The position numbers were made by a program, and so were the translations under genes. The notes below the pieces were generated by a model. That model ran no database searches, had not been told where the DNA came from, and saw only the letters and a list, made by a program, of their open reading frames with translations. Shown here in pieces: positions 1 to 11,850 of a DNA stretch of 59,298 bases (position 1 is its first letter; each line of letters begins with the position of its first letter). This DNA is from Zygnema cylindricum (Eukaryota > Streptophyta > Zygnematophyceae > Zygnematales > Zygnemataceae): contig JBBHKE010003222.1 in NCBI GenBank assembly GCA_037447655.1, forward strand, positions 72,557 to 131,854, read 5' to 3'.

Positions 1-3000
1 GGCTAGCGCGCGTCGGCCTCGCATGGCGTGCACAGGGAGAGGGAGGGAGAGCGGAGGGACATTGAGAAGTGAGGAGCGAGTGCCAGCGTGGCAAATGTCG
101 GTGCAAGGCGCCAAAGAGCGTTAAACGTGAAAGGGCAGTTCAATTCCGGCCATGTGCAATGCCTTCTGCCGTTGACGGCCGACGGACACGAACGAAGGAG
201 CGGCCGTCAGGTTGACGAAAGCTCCAGTACGCGGTTGACTCCGCATTGAATGCGGCTTCTTTGCTTAACCGGGGTTACGTTTTGGCCGTGGAAGGTTACA
301 TGATTGGGCGTTTCTGTGTCGATTCCCGGCAAGAGGGTCTCGAAGTTTCAAACGGTGAGAGGAGAGAATAATAATTGCTGAAAAACACAGTATACACACA
401 CGTGCGGGATGAGATTCTAGGAAGATCTGGGAGTTCGTGGTCGGTAGCGGAGCTTTACTCATAATTAAAGAAGGTACGTACGGTAAAGTACAATGAGAAA
501 ATAGTACAGTCCAAAACCTGAACCAACGAGGACGCCCGCCAGACTGTTCCGTACGTATTTATGTAGTCACAGAGACGATTGACATGAAGTGTGCAGAGAC
601 CTCAAGACTCTCCAGTGTTACAAGTGGGAACATAATTCATGACTGACACGTGGTTTACGTTCAGTGGAAATAGATCTGTAGAAATGATTCTGTCGACTGA
701 AGATTATGCCACATGTGCAGATCTCTGCTTCCCTGTGCATTCGTCGGAGGTACGCTACGGCTGCCATGCTGGAACCGACCGTTGCGAGGCTGTCTAGTTG
801 GCAAAGGGCCAAGCTTGGCAGATTCTGTTTGAGCTGTAAGACTTCTTGCTGGATTCTCACATGCAAAATATTGTACAGGCCGCATTGCTAACTCGTCAAA
901 TTTTGCAAAATGAGCTTCTATGGGGCAATTTTCAGGCGAACTGATAGATATCGGTCTGCTCAATTTGCTACACCGCGAATCGTAATTAGAGTAAATTACT
1001 CTAATTCGGTCGCTCGAAATTTCGACTCTATCACATCAAATAGAGTAAATGATTCTAATTTTTTCATTATACTATTTAAGGTAAGGTTTAATTAGCGTTT
1101 TTAATTCTAATATATGTTCGTTTTAAATAGTGTGGAGTACGGATGACGTGTTTACGAAAATAATAGTTAACCGAAACTCGATTTCTCGCGACTACCTATA
1201 CCCGCCCGTACCCGAATAAGTACAAAATTAATGGTACATTTCCCTTATACCTTCCACGATACCAAGAGTACAAAGTACAATAATGTTGGATAGTATGGAA
1301 AGTACAAAACTTTCAATTTTTTTTCCGTATTTTGCTTACCCGACCTTTACCGATTTTTTTATTTTTTTCTGTGAATCAACTGCCCGAATCCGCCGGCCCC
1401 CAAAATTTGGCACCCGATTCCGTTCTGGATCCAACGCGGGGGGTCAATTAATGGTCAGTTACGGTTTCGGATAACCGTTTGCGACCTCTATCGATTAGTC
1501 GGTCCTTGTTACAACTACAGTACAGTATAGTACATTACGATACCGTACCGTTTTGTAGCATCCAGCCCGGTTCAATTATGTTTGGTTTTGTTACGGTATG
1601 GCCTGAAGCGACCGGGTTTCCTACACCGTGTATCACTATTAGTGTTGATGTTTGTTTTGCCGCTTAAAACATTTTTTCTCCGTACACACTTGTCGGATTA
1701 TGAATCTGACGGTTGTGATTTAAAGCCAATATTCTCACCTTCCCATTGGCGGTCTCCATGTGAAAATCATACGAGTATGTACGTGGAAAAGATGTTTTAC
1801 GTGGCAAAACATTTATTAACACTAATTGCGATTCACAATGTAGTTAATAATACGTATCGAACTGCTTCTCATTTGCTGTGACGTGTTTCGATATCCGTAC
1901 AATAGTCGAAGATATCAATCGCTTTTATGTGGTTCGATATCCGTATAAAACTCGAATATAGACAGGTCTCGATCTTAATAGAATATTGTAAAAAAAAAAC
2001 TTTTTTTCTCGAATGCGTCTCCACCCTTCTAACTTTGTCTTCAACGTTTTTTCTCCTGGTCCCTAAAGGTTTTTTAGGGGATTTCAACCAATATTGAAAA
2101 ACCAGACTATAACTTGCAGTTTTTTAACTTACTCCATTTTTTTACCAAACTAGCAAACCTAATTTAGTAGAGAAAAGTAATAAAAACGTTATAGGAATAA
2201 AAGAAAATGTGGACGTAAACAACTTTCCACCTTAAATATTAAGGACGCAAGAATTCACTACAAACATATGAATCTATACATAGTTAATCAATATCAGCTT
2301 TGCATGAATAGTACCTTGGGAAAAATCGTTTAAGTAGATTTTACAATTCATTCATTTACCCATTTACTTTTGATTTCTACGTCCTAATGGCTACGTTTAT
2401 ATATTAAAGGTTATAGTTACTAGCCACCAAATGAGAAGAATGTCAAATATATGTCTTGCACGTTACTCTTTGACCAAAACCAACCGTGTATAACATTACC
2501 TGCAAAATCGTGTCTACTAGGGGTCGAAGTGCTACACGGATATGTAAACCGCATAATGTTACACCGATATTACGAAAAACTAGATTGATACTCAATCGCA
2601 TTACACAACAAAGAACTCCCAATTTTATATTTTTAAAGAAACATTAAAGGATGCAGAGTCGATTGAACTAGCTACTTCTTTCATTTGACGAAAGTATGTT
2701 ACATTAAAAATTGCAAATTCGTCCGATTAATGGTCTATGGTGCCCTAAGTTGTCACATGATGTTTAATGTATAGCCCGTAGCGCTACCTACTTTGTTATA
2801 CACGCACCTTGAAAGTGCTTTTTGTTGTGCCTATTATTACCACTACAATTTTTACAACCTATGTTGGAAATTTGAAAGTATTTAAGTCCTCCTCACAACC
2901 CTCTATATCGAACAACTGTGATTTATAAAACAATATTTCCTTTAAGTTGTGGACTTCCGGCTACCAACCACGTATTTACGTATACTAAATTTACTTATGC

Positions 3001-3167
3001 TCAAGCATTTTTTTAATGTACATAATTATATTTTTTCACATAATTAAAATATAATCGTTTAATCATGCTTGTTGAAGAGTTTTATACAAAAAAAAGTAGT
3101 TAACATTTAGAGATAGCTTTAAAAGTAATACTAGGGATTGATTGACACTTCAATAACATAATTGTGA
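1..3167. other. Intergenic, no supported gene
   Basis: The first 250 bases are GC-richer than the rest and could be the edge of a gene lying to the left, but I see no conserved protein or splice structure. Only short open frames without recognisable domains occur. Bases 990-1010 hold a near-perfect palindrome (ATTAGAGTAA-A-TTACTCTAAT). From about 2.1 to 3.1 kb the sequence is AT-rich and featureless. One MITE (1621-1843) lies inside and is listed separately. Confidence 0.6.
1621..1843. mobile_element. MITE, CTACACCGTG family
   Basis: The left end reads CTACACCGTGTATCACTATT and the right end is its imperfect reverse complement (...TAACACTAATTGCGATTCACAATGTAG). It is 223 bp and has no coding capacity. 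The same ends recur at 21788, 28464, 32634 and 35870 in this window. The interior resembles the 21788 copy most (a shared stretch like CACTTGTC and ACTTAAAACAT near the left end). No convincing target duplication is visible. Superfamily unassigned. Confidence 0.7.
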
Positions 3168-3291
3168 TCTCCAATTTCTCAGTGACTGCGACAAGTTTGA
3201 GAGTTGGAGAGAGAAGTTAGAGATAGACTGCCTCGACTTCTATATTTCTTTTCAGACCTAGAAAATACTAATAAAACCATTAGTTTCTACA
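3168..3291 (-). repeat. Terminal LTR fragment of the element-B family
   Basis: These 124 bp match the outer end of the element B LTR (14018-14141 and 19419-19542) base for base by eye, and stop exactly at the LTR terminus ...TTTCTACA. The remaining ~925 bp of LTR are absent and no matching LTR follows. It is in the minus orientation like element B. It is too similar to B to be an old relic of element A. Confidence 0.85.
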
Positions 3292-3407
3292 ATTCGTTCA
3301 CCTCGACAACTCGTTTTGCCATTGAGTAAACATCCAATTATTACCATTACTTCATCTATATTGGACCTCTTTTAGTTTAATGCACCATTTAACTTTATCC
3401 CCAAAAT

Positions 3408-3798
3408 ATGTGCATTATTCTACCTGACCCTCTTCTCACTTCCCTCGCCTTTCTTTATCGCACTCCTCCCTCCTCTCTCCTTTCCTATCTCTTCTATCTT
3501 TTGTCCTTACTCCAACACCCTTCCGATGTTTTTTGTTACTTCTCACATATCCTTCCGACATCTACCTCGCTTGTCCCTCCTCCCTCACATTTTTTATTTG
3601 TGCCTTATACCTCCTCTTTCCTCCTTCCTCCTTCCTCTTTTCCTTTTTGCCCTCCCTCTACTCTTCTCCCTCCTCCTCCTCCATTCTTCTTTTTCTTCCA
3701 TAAGAGGCATCGGTTACATCGCGTTTCGTGTGTAAACATTTTTTCACATACGTGTTTTAATTTGAGTGGTTCCCTCCTGCATCTTCCCTCCCTCCTCC
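3408..3798. repeat. Polypyrimidine (CT-rich) tract, left half
   Basis: Dense CTCCCTCC/CTTCC runs on the plus strand, with open frames that are only compositional artefacts (Pro/Ser/Leu strings). The tract stops at the left end of element A and a matching CT tract resumes at 11662 beyond its right end. Element A therefore appears to have landed inside one original pyrimidine tract. Confidence 0.75.
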
Positions 3799-4994
3799 TG
3801 TAGAAACTAAAGGTTTTATTTGTATTTTCTAGGTTTTCAACATGTAAAGATAAAGAGTAGAAAAGAGTTAGAGGCAGTCAGCCTCTAACTTCTCTCTCCA
3901 ACTCCCACACTTGTCGCAGTCACTAAATGTTGGAGAGGAAGCTAGAGCCATGGCTGCCCATGCTGTCCAGAGAGAGACAGCTAGTAGTTTGGTAGGTTTA
4001 CTAAAAGGAACTTGACGGACCCAAGATTTGATCCTCGTACCTGACGTCCGTCAAGTCAAGCAACAGCCGGTAGCTTTATCCTGTTAGTGTAGGATCACTG
4101 TTGAGATATATAGGGTTTCATATATATTTATAGACGTATACGTAGACGATTTCATTTAACGGCTCGAACAGTCTTTCGACATAGATACAGTTTTTGTAAA
4201 CGTACGGTGTATGGTACTCCACGGAACTAATACCGCGCATCTATTTTCGACGTCTAAAATTAAAAGCGATTTTGATCGAACGGCCGAGATATATGTCGAG
4301 ATCGCGAAATAGGTGATTTGACCATTTCGGTCATTGCCACGCCAATTGACACGTGGCACAATCACATTGGCTTGCGGCATCTCCGGAGAATATGGGAGAG
4401 AATCCGAATATGGCAGGCGTCGACATTTTGGCCATACCGTACGATGGCCGTACAGAAAGTACATCGCCACCTGTACTTTTCTATATGACACAATAATCTG
4501 ATTGGTGCCGTGCTCTAGTAGTATAAGGTTTAGAGAGGCATTTAAGACTTATAAAATTTGGAAGGTAGACCCTTCTTCCCCAATGAGCTCCTATACAAAA
4601 TATCAACTTTGACCCTTCATAACTTACTGCTCAAAGGAGAAAATTCAAATATTATTTTTATTATCGACTTAGGGGAGTCTTCTCTTCACACGGGTGAAGT
4701 TGGTTAAAGTCTTTATCTCTCATTGTGGCAGTTAAGGAAAATTTAGGTAGATAGTCCTCTCTCTGAGAGTTTGTATAAATTGGCATCTTTGCCACCCTAT
4801 AACTTATCGCCTGGTTGGCCTTTTTCAGTGATTCTTTTTTCTACGGACTCAGGGGAGTCCAAGCTCCATAGGGGTGCAGTCAAATTGTTAGTTTGCCTTC
4901 TTGGACAGCAGTGGTTGTGGCTTAAAGTGGGTTAGTTAAATACTATCTAGAGGCTTCCTGTATTCTGTGGTCCGATGGAGGACACAGAATTGCA
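3799..4994 (+). repeat. 5' LTR of element A, apparently chimeric
   Basis: Starts TGTAGAAAC and ends AATTGCA. Bases 3799 to about 4733 track the 3' LTR of element A. From about 4735 the sequence restarts with a second, diverged version of the downstream LTR half: a CTCTCTGAGAG and TATAAAT block, a GACTCAGGGGAGTCC block, and an end GGAGGACACAGAATTGCA that matches the tail of the inverted solo LTR at 5479-6483. At 1196 bp it is longer than the 1026-bp 3' LTR. I infer recombination between two LTR subtypes or a tandem duplication of the LTR tail. Confidence 0.65.
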
Positions 4995-5332
4995 CTATAT
5001 GGCAGAGTGTACTAAGCTAACCGAGCTTTGGTTAAAAGAAAGGCAGATCGGTGGACCCCCGAGAGGAAAGAAAAGGGCCCTTATGACACATGTACATGAG
5101 GCATAATCCGAGGACAAGGACGATGAGCTCCTATTAGATGAGGAGTTCAAGGCCAAAAAGGAGGTCAAAATTCCACGAAAGCAGAAATGTGCTTTCGGTG
5201 GATTGAAAGGCGAAGCGGGTTTAATTGTAGATTCAGGTGCCTCCATGCACATGTGTACGGATAAACACCTGTTAACTAAGATAATAAATATTCCCACCGT
5301 AGAGACAGAGTATGGGAATGGGAGGATAGTCA

Positions 5333-7521
5333 TGTTGAAATGTATGTATTTTCTAGGTCTGAATAAAGGAAAATCAATAAGAGGAAGTTAGCAAAGGCAC
5401 CCTACCTCTCGCACCACTCTCCCAACCCTCACACTTTTCGCAGTCACTGAAGATTGGAGAGGAAACCAGAGCCATGGCTGCAATTGTGTGTCCTCCATTG
5501 GACTACAGAATTCAATAAGCCTCTAGATAGTTATTAACTAACCCACTTCCAATGGTAACCACTCCTACCCAAGCAGACAAGAAAACAATCTGACTGCACC
5601 CCTATGGAGCTTGGACTCCCCTGAGTCCGTAGGTTTAAGAATCTCTGAAAACACCCAACTAAGCGATAACTTATGAGCCGACAAAAATGCCAATTTTATA
5701 TAAAGCTCTCTTAGAGAGAGGTGACTGCCTACCAAATTTCCTAAGTTCTAATCCCCTCTCACAACCCCTATCTACTGAAGTACAAAGGAATCATATGACT
5801 GTAAAGTACAGAAAGGTACTACGGCCGATGTTCTTTCTATACGGCCTGTGTACGACAAGGCCACTGAGTGGACGCGTGTCACTTTTCAACTCGTCCGTAC
5901 ATTCCTTAGAATTCCCGCGACCGAATGTCATCTTTCCACGCGGCGCCAAGTCATGCCACGTCCATAAAAGCCAAAGCGACCATTCCACGATCTCGGCGAT
6001 GATATGTGCCGTCGGATTAAATCCGACATTAAATGTCGACCGTCGAAACAAATGTCGTTTCATTTGTATCGTGCGAAATGACGTCCGCACTAAACTTTAA
6101 CAAGTTCTATGTTCCTTCGTTCAAATTCCAGTTAATTCATTTCAATACCATACAATATTTTAAATACATATCGAACCCTATATCACCGAACGGACTTCTA
6201 CGACAGACTGGTTAGAGCTAACAGCTACGCCGCGCTCTGTCAGTCGAAGGTTCGAGTCCTTCTGGACTCAACCTTTTGTTGAAAATGACTTAAGTCACTC
6301 TTTTGTCCTGCCTGCTGAGCAAGGACAGCCATGGCTCAACCACCCTCTTTATCCCTCAGTGAGTATAACAAGCATGGTGGGTAGAGAGAGGAGGTGGAGG
6401 CAGGCTGTCCGCCTGTTTCTTTTCCTTTTTGTACTGGACTATTTAGACCTAGAAAATACCACATAAATATAATAATTTAAACAATGGCTGCCCATGCTGC
6501 CAAGAGAGAGACAGGCTGTAGTATTTGGTAGGTTTACCAAAAGTGTATTGACGAACCCAGGACTTGATCTTGGTACCTACCATCCGTCAAAAATCCAGTA
6601 GCCGGTAGCTTTATCCTGTAGTCTAGGACCAGTACTAAAACATATTGGGTATGATAAATATATAAACATAAACATCTAGACTAATTCATTTAACGGGATA
6701 GTAAGACATAGATATAGTTTTTATTGTACGGACTACGGATTATCTCGAAACGAATATCGGCATTTGTTTCAAATGTGAAACAAATACCGCGCAATTATTT
6801 AAACGACCAATTTTAAATGTCGGTCTTCATCGAACGGCCGTGGTGCGAGCCGAGATTCTGGAGTGGGCGACTTAGCGTTTTCGAGCACCGCCACTTCGGA
6901 TGACATGTGGCATGATCCGGGAGGATCGCGAGATCTCCGGAATGCTAGATGACAATTTCGAATGTGACAAATAACACATTATGGCGATGTCGTACATGGA
7001 CCGTACATAAATTACGCTGGTACCTGTACTTTCTTGTACGGTACAGTCTTATGATTGGTCCATACCTTAGTACTAGGGGGCTTAAAGAGGTCTTTTAGGA
7101 CTTATAATAATTTTGGTACGTAGCCGCCTCTCTCTTAGAGAGCACTTGTATAAATAGGTATACTTTGCCATTTAATTACAACTCACTCAGTGGACCATTT
7201 TCAGTGATTCTTTTTGCTGCGGACTCAAGGGAGTCCACGATACACAACGGTGTAGTTAGTCAGAGTTTTTGCTTGCCAGATTGGCTGCATTTCAAAGGGA
7301 AATTCAAAGTGGGAAATGTTATCTAAAACTCATATTCTAACTTTGCATTATGAGGTAGAACTGAGCACACAGAAAGTCTTTTTTCACAGGGGTGAAGCTC
7401 TATTGGGGTTTTGACTATCAGGGTGACAGTCATTTGGGTTTGTATCAACTTAAAGTTACTATCTAGATAAGCTTTTGGTGAGTTGCCTACTTTGAGGACC
7501 AACGGAGGTCCTTGAGTTACA
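5333..7521 (+). mobile_element. Solo LTR inserted in element A
   Basis: Begins TGTTGAAATG and ends GAGTTACA, flanked on both sides by the perfect 5-bp duplication AGTCA (5328-5332 and 7522-7526). Removing it with one duplication restores the reading frame of the interrupted protease-integrase linker (GRIV | TTT, as in element B). It is a diverged member of the same LTR family, and is itself interrupted by the inverted solo LTR at 5479-6483. Without that insert and its duplication it is about 1179 bp. Confidence 0.92.
5479..6483 (-). mobile_element. Inverted solo LTR nested inside a solo LTR
   Basis: In the minus orientation: left edge TGCAATTGTGTGTCCTCC (compare TGAAACTCTGAGACCTCC at the element B LTR edge), right edge ...TTTAAACA. 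It is flanked by the 5-bp duplication ATGGC (5474-5478 and 6484-6488), and the host LTR resumes there with ATGGCTGCCCATGCTG. It is 1005 bp. On the plus strand at about 6205-6270 it contains a tRNA-like segment with a perfect Pol III B box (GGTTCGAGTCC). Confidence 0.92.
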
Positions 7522-10500
7522 AGTCACTACTACTCTTATAGGATCAGTAGATATGAAAGTGTTAGTAGAAGGAAAGACATCCATAGTTACATTCTCCGGT
7601 GTATTGTTTATTCTGGAGTTGAACAAAAACCTCATCTCTACATCTGTATTAGATGATAAGGGTTTTGATACTAGCACTAGGAAAGCAGTCTTTACTGCTA
7701 GTTTTGAGGAGAAAGTTTATTTCACTGCTGAAAAAGGTAGCCAAGGGATGTTTAGGCTGATTTTAAGCAATGAAAACAAGAAACTTTATGATGCTGGTGT
7801 TCATGATATAATGGTGTGGCATAAGTGGCTTGGGCATGTGAATCTAGATAAGTTAAGAGAGATGAAAAAGATGGGAGTAGTGGAATGGATTCAGTTCGGT
7901 GAGAGTGAGAATCTAAGTGATTGTAATGGATGTGCTAATGGTAAAGCACACAGGTTACCCTTTCCAAAAACTGCCACCTATAAGGGAGAAAAGATTATAA
8001 ATTTGGTACACACAGATATTTGGGGACCGACCAAAGTGCCCTCACCCGCGAGAAAGAGATTTATGATGACTATCACCGATGATTGGTCTCGGTATTCCAC
8101 AATATATTTTTTGAAAAATAAGTCAGAGGCTCAAGAATGTTTACGACAATATAATGCATGGAGTGAAAAACTTGATGAAACCACAATCAAGAGAGAAATG
8201 AGTGACAATGGTGGAGAATATACCTCTAACTAGTTTGAGGATTTTATTACGGAAGATGGAGTCGAACACCAAAAGATAGTTCCACAAAACCCGGAACATA
8301 ATGGGGTAGTTGAAAGATTAAATATGACACTAAGTGATAATGTTAGAAGTATGTTGTCGGATAAGAAGTTAGGAAAAAGGTTTTGGGGCTAAGCAATGAA
8401 CTCTGTTAATTACCTCAAAAATATAGTTCTTATTTCAACGGTAAACGGCGAAACACCTTATAAGAGATGGACCGGCCGGAAACCAGACATATCTCACTTA
8501 AAGGTTTTCAGCAGTCAAGTGTTTAGTCTAGATACAGAATGGTCTAATTAGAAACTAGATCTTAAACGAAAACCAGGGTACTCATTAGGATATGATGAGA
8601 GTGTAAAATGATACACATTTTATGATATAAAAACGGAAGATATAATATTAGTAAAGCACCTAGTAGTTATCGATGAAGGAAAGTCTGTGGATCACTTCAA
8701 GTATAGAAAGTCAGCAAAAATCAGATTTGAGTGAAGAAATTCCGATGACTTTGAGCTTCCTAACTATCCAGGTTTTGAGAGAAGATGACATTCTTGCAGG
8801 TACAAATCAGACCGAGAAGGACTCGGCCGCGGAAACTCCAGTGACTACTCTACGCGAAGCGGAATACGTGGTGGAAATTGATCCGGAATGAAGGGACAGG
8901 GGAGAAGCCGAAATTGTTCGAAAAACCCACGGGAACCATATATTCCGGCAACAAATTTTGAGGGAGGAAAGTGAAGTAGCAAGAGGTTGCAAGAAAAGCA
9001 GGTTAATAACAAGGTAACAAACCTTCTCATCCGGATGAACCTCAGACTTATGGAGAGGCGATGAACTGTCTAAAACGGAACCGGTGGAAGACAACCATCA
9101 ATGAGGAGATGGCCTCAATTATGGTAGCCGATACTCGCGAGCTGGTGGATTGTCCACCTAACCAAAAACCAATCGGTTGTAAGTCGATGTTCAAATTAAA
9201 ACTGAACCCAGATAACACCATTGAACGCTACAAGGCTCGGTTAGTGGCCAAAGGATTTACAGAGAAAGAGGGAATAGACTACGAGGAAACCTTTGCCCTG
9301 GTCATCAGATTTCCCTCTGTCCGCATATTTCTCAATTTGGCAGCAACGAAAGACATAGAAGTGCACCAGATGGACATGAAGACAACTTTTTTGCATGGAG
9401 AATTGGAAGAGGAGATCTTCATGCGACAACCCAAAGGATTTGTAGACCAAAGAGAGGAGAGTAAGGCATGTCGGCTGATAAAATCTCTTTATGGTTTGAA
9501 ACAAGTGCCCCGACAATCAAATTAGAAGCTTGATGAGTTTGTTACCGGTATGGGATATATCACGATCAGCTTTGATCACTCAATCTATGTTTTTGAAGAT
9601 GAGGAAAGTGTTATTTTTATTGGATTTTTTGTTGATGATTTGCTTGTTTGAAGTAAATCAATAGAAAAAATTAATAAACTGAAAACTGATCTTAAGGGAA
9701 GATTTGAGATAAAGGATAAGGGGGAGGCACAATATATTTTGGGTATTCAAGTAGAAAGAAACCGAGAAAGAAAGATTATAAGAATAACTCAGAAAGAAAC
9801 AATAAGGAACATGTTGGAAAAGTTTCAGATGGATAAAGCTAATAGTTCTACAACTCCAATAGAGTTAAAGAAGGGAAGTTAGGGGAGTGCGAAAGAAAGA
9901 GTCATAATCTTAGGCGAGGAATTAGGTCTTGAAGAACAGAAGTTCATGCAAATTATTCCTTACGGGCAAGTAGTGGGAAACCTAATCTATTTTATGAATT
10001 ATACCCGGCCGGATTTAGCTGCAGTTGTAAGAGTGCTGAGTAGAAGTCTAAATTCTCCCACTAAGAGAGGTTGGAAGGCAGCTAAAAGAGTCCTTATATA
10101 TTTGATAAGAACTAGGGATTCATAGTTGCATTTAGGTGGGGGGAATACTGACATCACTACTTGGAGTGATGCTTGTTATGGTGATGCTGCGATGAGAAGA
10201 TGTACTTCTGGATATGTATTATATGTGGGTGATAGGGCTTGTTGCTCGAGTAGCAAATAGAAAAAGGCTATTGCTTTGTCCACCATGGAGGCAGAGTATA
10301 TGGCCTCTTGCTCTGCTGTAAAATAATTGATGTGGGTCAAGTCTTTGTTTGGTGAGCTTGGTCACCTTAAGATTTGTGTGCAAATTTTTTTTTGTGATAA
10401 TCAGGGAGGAATCGCTATTACTCCCAATCCTAAAAATCATTTTAAAGCAAAACATATGGACATTACACTCATCTTTGTTAGAGAGAACGTAGACAACAAC

Positions 10501-10635
10501 ATAATCAGTTTAGTGTACAAACTAGATAGCGAGATGGTAGCAGATATGATGACCAAACCAGTGCCTTCCCTTAAGCTATTTTTTTGCGAGAGAAGTGTGG
10601 TCTTAAATTGAAGAGTGACTACAAAATAAGGGGAG

Positions 10636-11661
10636 TGTAGAAACTAAAGGTTTTATTTGTATTTTTTATGTTTAAAGTATGTAAAGATAAAGAGCAGAAA
10701 AGAAGCACAGGCAGTCTGCCTCTAACTCCTCCCTTCAACTCCCACACTTGTTGCAGTCATTGAACGTTGGAGAAGAAGCTAGAGCCATGGCTGCCCATGC
10801 TGTCTAGAGAGAGTCAGATAATAGTTTGGTAGGTTTACCAAAAGGAACTTGACGGACCCAGGATTTGATCCTAGTACGTGTCGCCTATCAAGTCAAGCAG
10901 TAGCCAGTAGCTTTATCCTATTAGTCTAAGATCAATGTTGAGATATATATGGTTTTATAATTATTTATATACGTATACGTAGACGATTTCATTTAACGGC
11001 GCGAACAATCTTTTGACATAGAAACAGTTTTTGTAAACGTGCAGTGTATGGTACTCCATGAAACTAATACCACGCATCTATTTTCGATGGCTAGAATTAA
11101 AAGCCGATCTTGATCGAACGGCCGGGATATGTGCCAAGATCGCGGAATGGGCGCTTTGGCGGTTTTCGGTCATCGCCACGTCAATTAACACGTGGCATAA
11201 TCACATTGGCTTGCGACATCTCCGAAGAATACGGGAGCGAATACGAATATGGCAGGCGTCGACATTTTGGCCATGCCGTACGATGGCCGTACAGAAAATA
11301 CATCGGCACCTGTACTTTTCTGTTCGACACAGTAATCTGATTGGTGCCGTACTCTAGTAGTATAGGATTTAGAGATGGATTTAGGACTTTGAAAATTTGG
11401 TAGGTAGACCGCTCTCCCCTAGAGAGCTCCTATACAAAAGGTCAGCTTTGACCCTTCATAACTTACTACTCAGGGGAGCAAATTCAGAGATTCTTTTTGC
11501 TATCGACTCAAAGGAGTCTTGTCTCCACAGGGGTGAAGTTTGTCAATCTTTATCTGTTAGGGTGGCAGTTATTCTTCTGGAAACTCAAAGGGGTTAGGGT
11601 TTTCCATGGGGCTTCGAGTGAGCTGCCTACTCTGAGGGCCAATGGAGGTCTCAGAGATGCA
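10636..11661 (+). repeat. 3' LTR of element A
   Basis: Preceded by the polypurine tract AATAAGGGGAG and starting TGTAGAAAC. It ends GGTCTCAGAGATGCA, matching the element B LTR end (GGTCTCAGAGTTTCA). It is 1026 bp. A TATACAAAAG block after CTAGAGAGCTCC is the best core-promoter candidate. The middle of the LTR contains GTAC-rich inverted repeats like those in element B. Confidence 0.9.
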
Positions 11662-11850
11662 CCTCTCTCCTCCCTCCTCCTTACTCCCTTCTCCCTCCTC
11701 CCTCCTCCCTCCTCCCTCCTCCCTCCTCTCTCCTCTCTCCTCCCTCCTCCCTCCTCCCCTCTCCCCCTTCCCCCTTGCCTCCCTTCCTCCTTTTTTATTT
11801 TTATCCTTCTTTTTTTCTTATTTCCCCCCTTTACTTTTTTACCTCGCTCT
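11662..11850. repeat. Polypyrimidine tract, right half
   Basis: Runs of CTCCCTCCTCC on the plus strand directly after the element A 3' LTR; the counterpart of 3408-3798. Long Pro/Ser/Leu open frames here are compositional and not genes. Confidence 0.8.

Larger units (their letters stand above)
4995..10618 (+). pseudogene. Copia polyprotein remnant of element A
   Basis: Two coding blocks, 4995-5332 and 7527-10618, are separated by the nested LTR insertion. The first gives the end of the CCHC knuckle (HYMAEC) and the protease DSGAS motif near 5232. The second gives the GAG-pre-integrase zinc module (HKWLGH ... CNGC, ~7830-7935), integrase (HTDIWGP, SDNGGEY), reverse transcriptase (MDMKTTFLHGEL; the catalytic box is FVDDLLV rather than YVDD) and RNase H (TMEAEYMA, FCDNQ). 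In-frame stops include TAG at 8232-8234 (where element B has Gln), 9523, 9651, 9881, 10123, 10258 and 10324. Compared with element B it is clearly homologous but diverged. Dead copy. Confidence 0.9.
3799..11661 (+). mobile_element. Copia retrotransposon A, old, broken and nested
   Basis: A Ty1/copia element in plus orientation. The 5' LTR starts TGTAGAAAC at 3799; coding remnants of zinc knuckle, protease, integrase, reverse transcriptase and RNase H follow; a purine-rich PPT (AATAAGGGGAG) ends at 10635; the 3' LTR is 10636-11661. The 5' flank is CCTCC and the 3' flank CCTCT, compatible with a 5-bp target duplication but weak because both lie in CT-rich DNA. Most of gag and the primer-binding site are missing, because the 5' LTR runs straight into the zinc-knuckle end of gag. 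Two solo LTRs are inserted in the protease-integrase linker. Many stops and frameshifts make it non-autonomous. Confidence 0.9.

Noticed and set aside
6205-6270. A tRNA gene, based on a perfect B box and T-arm stem
   Set aside because: The D arm, anticodon stem and acceptor stem do not pair into a full cloverleaf, and the segment is an internal part of an LTR. Reported as tRNA-like only.
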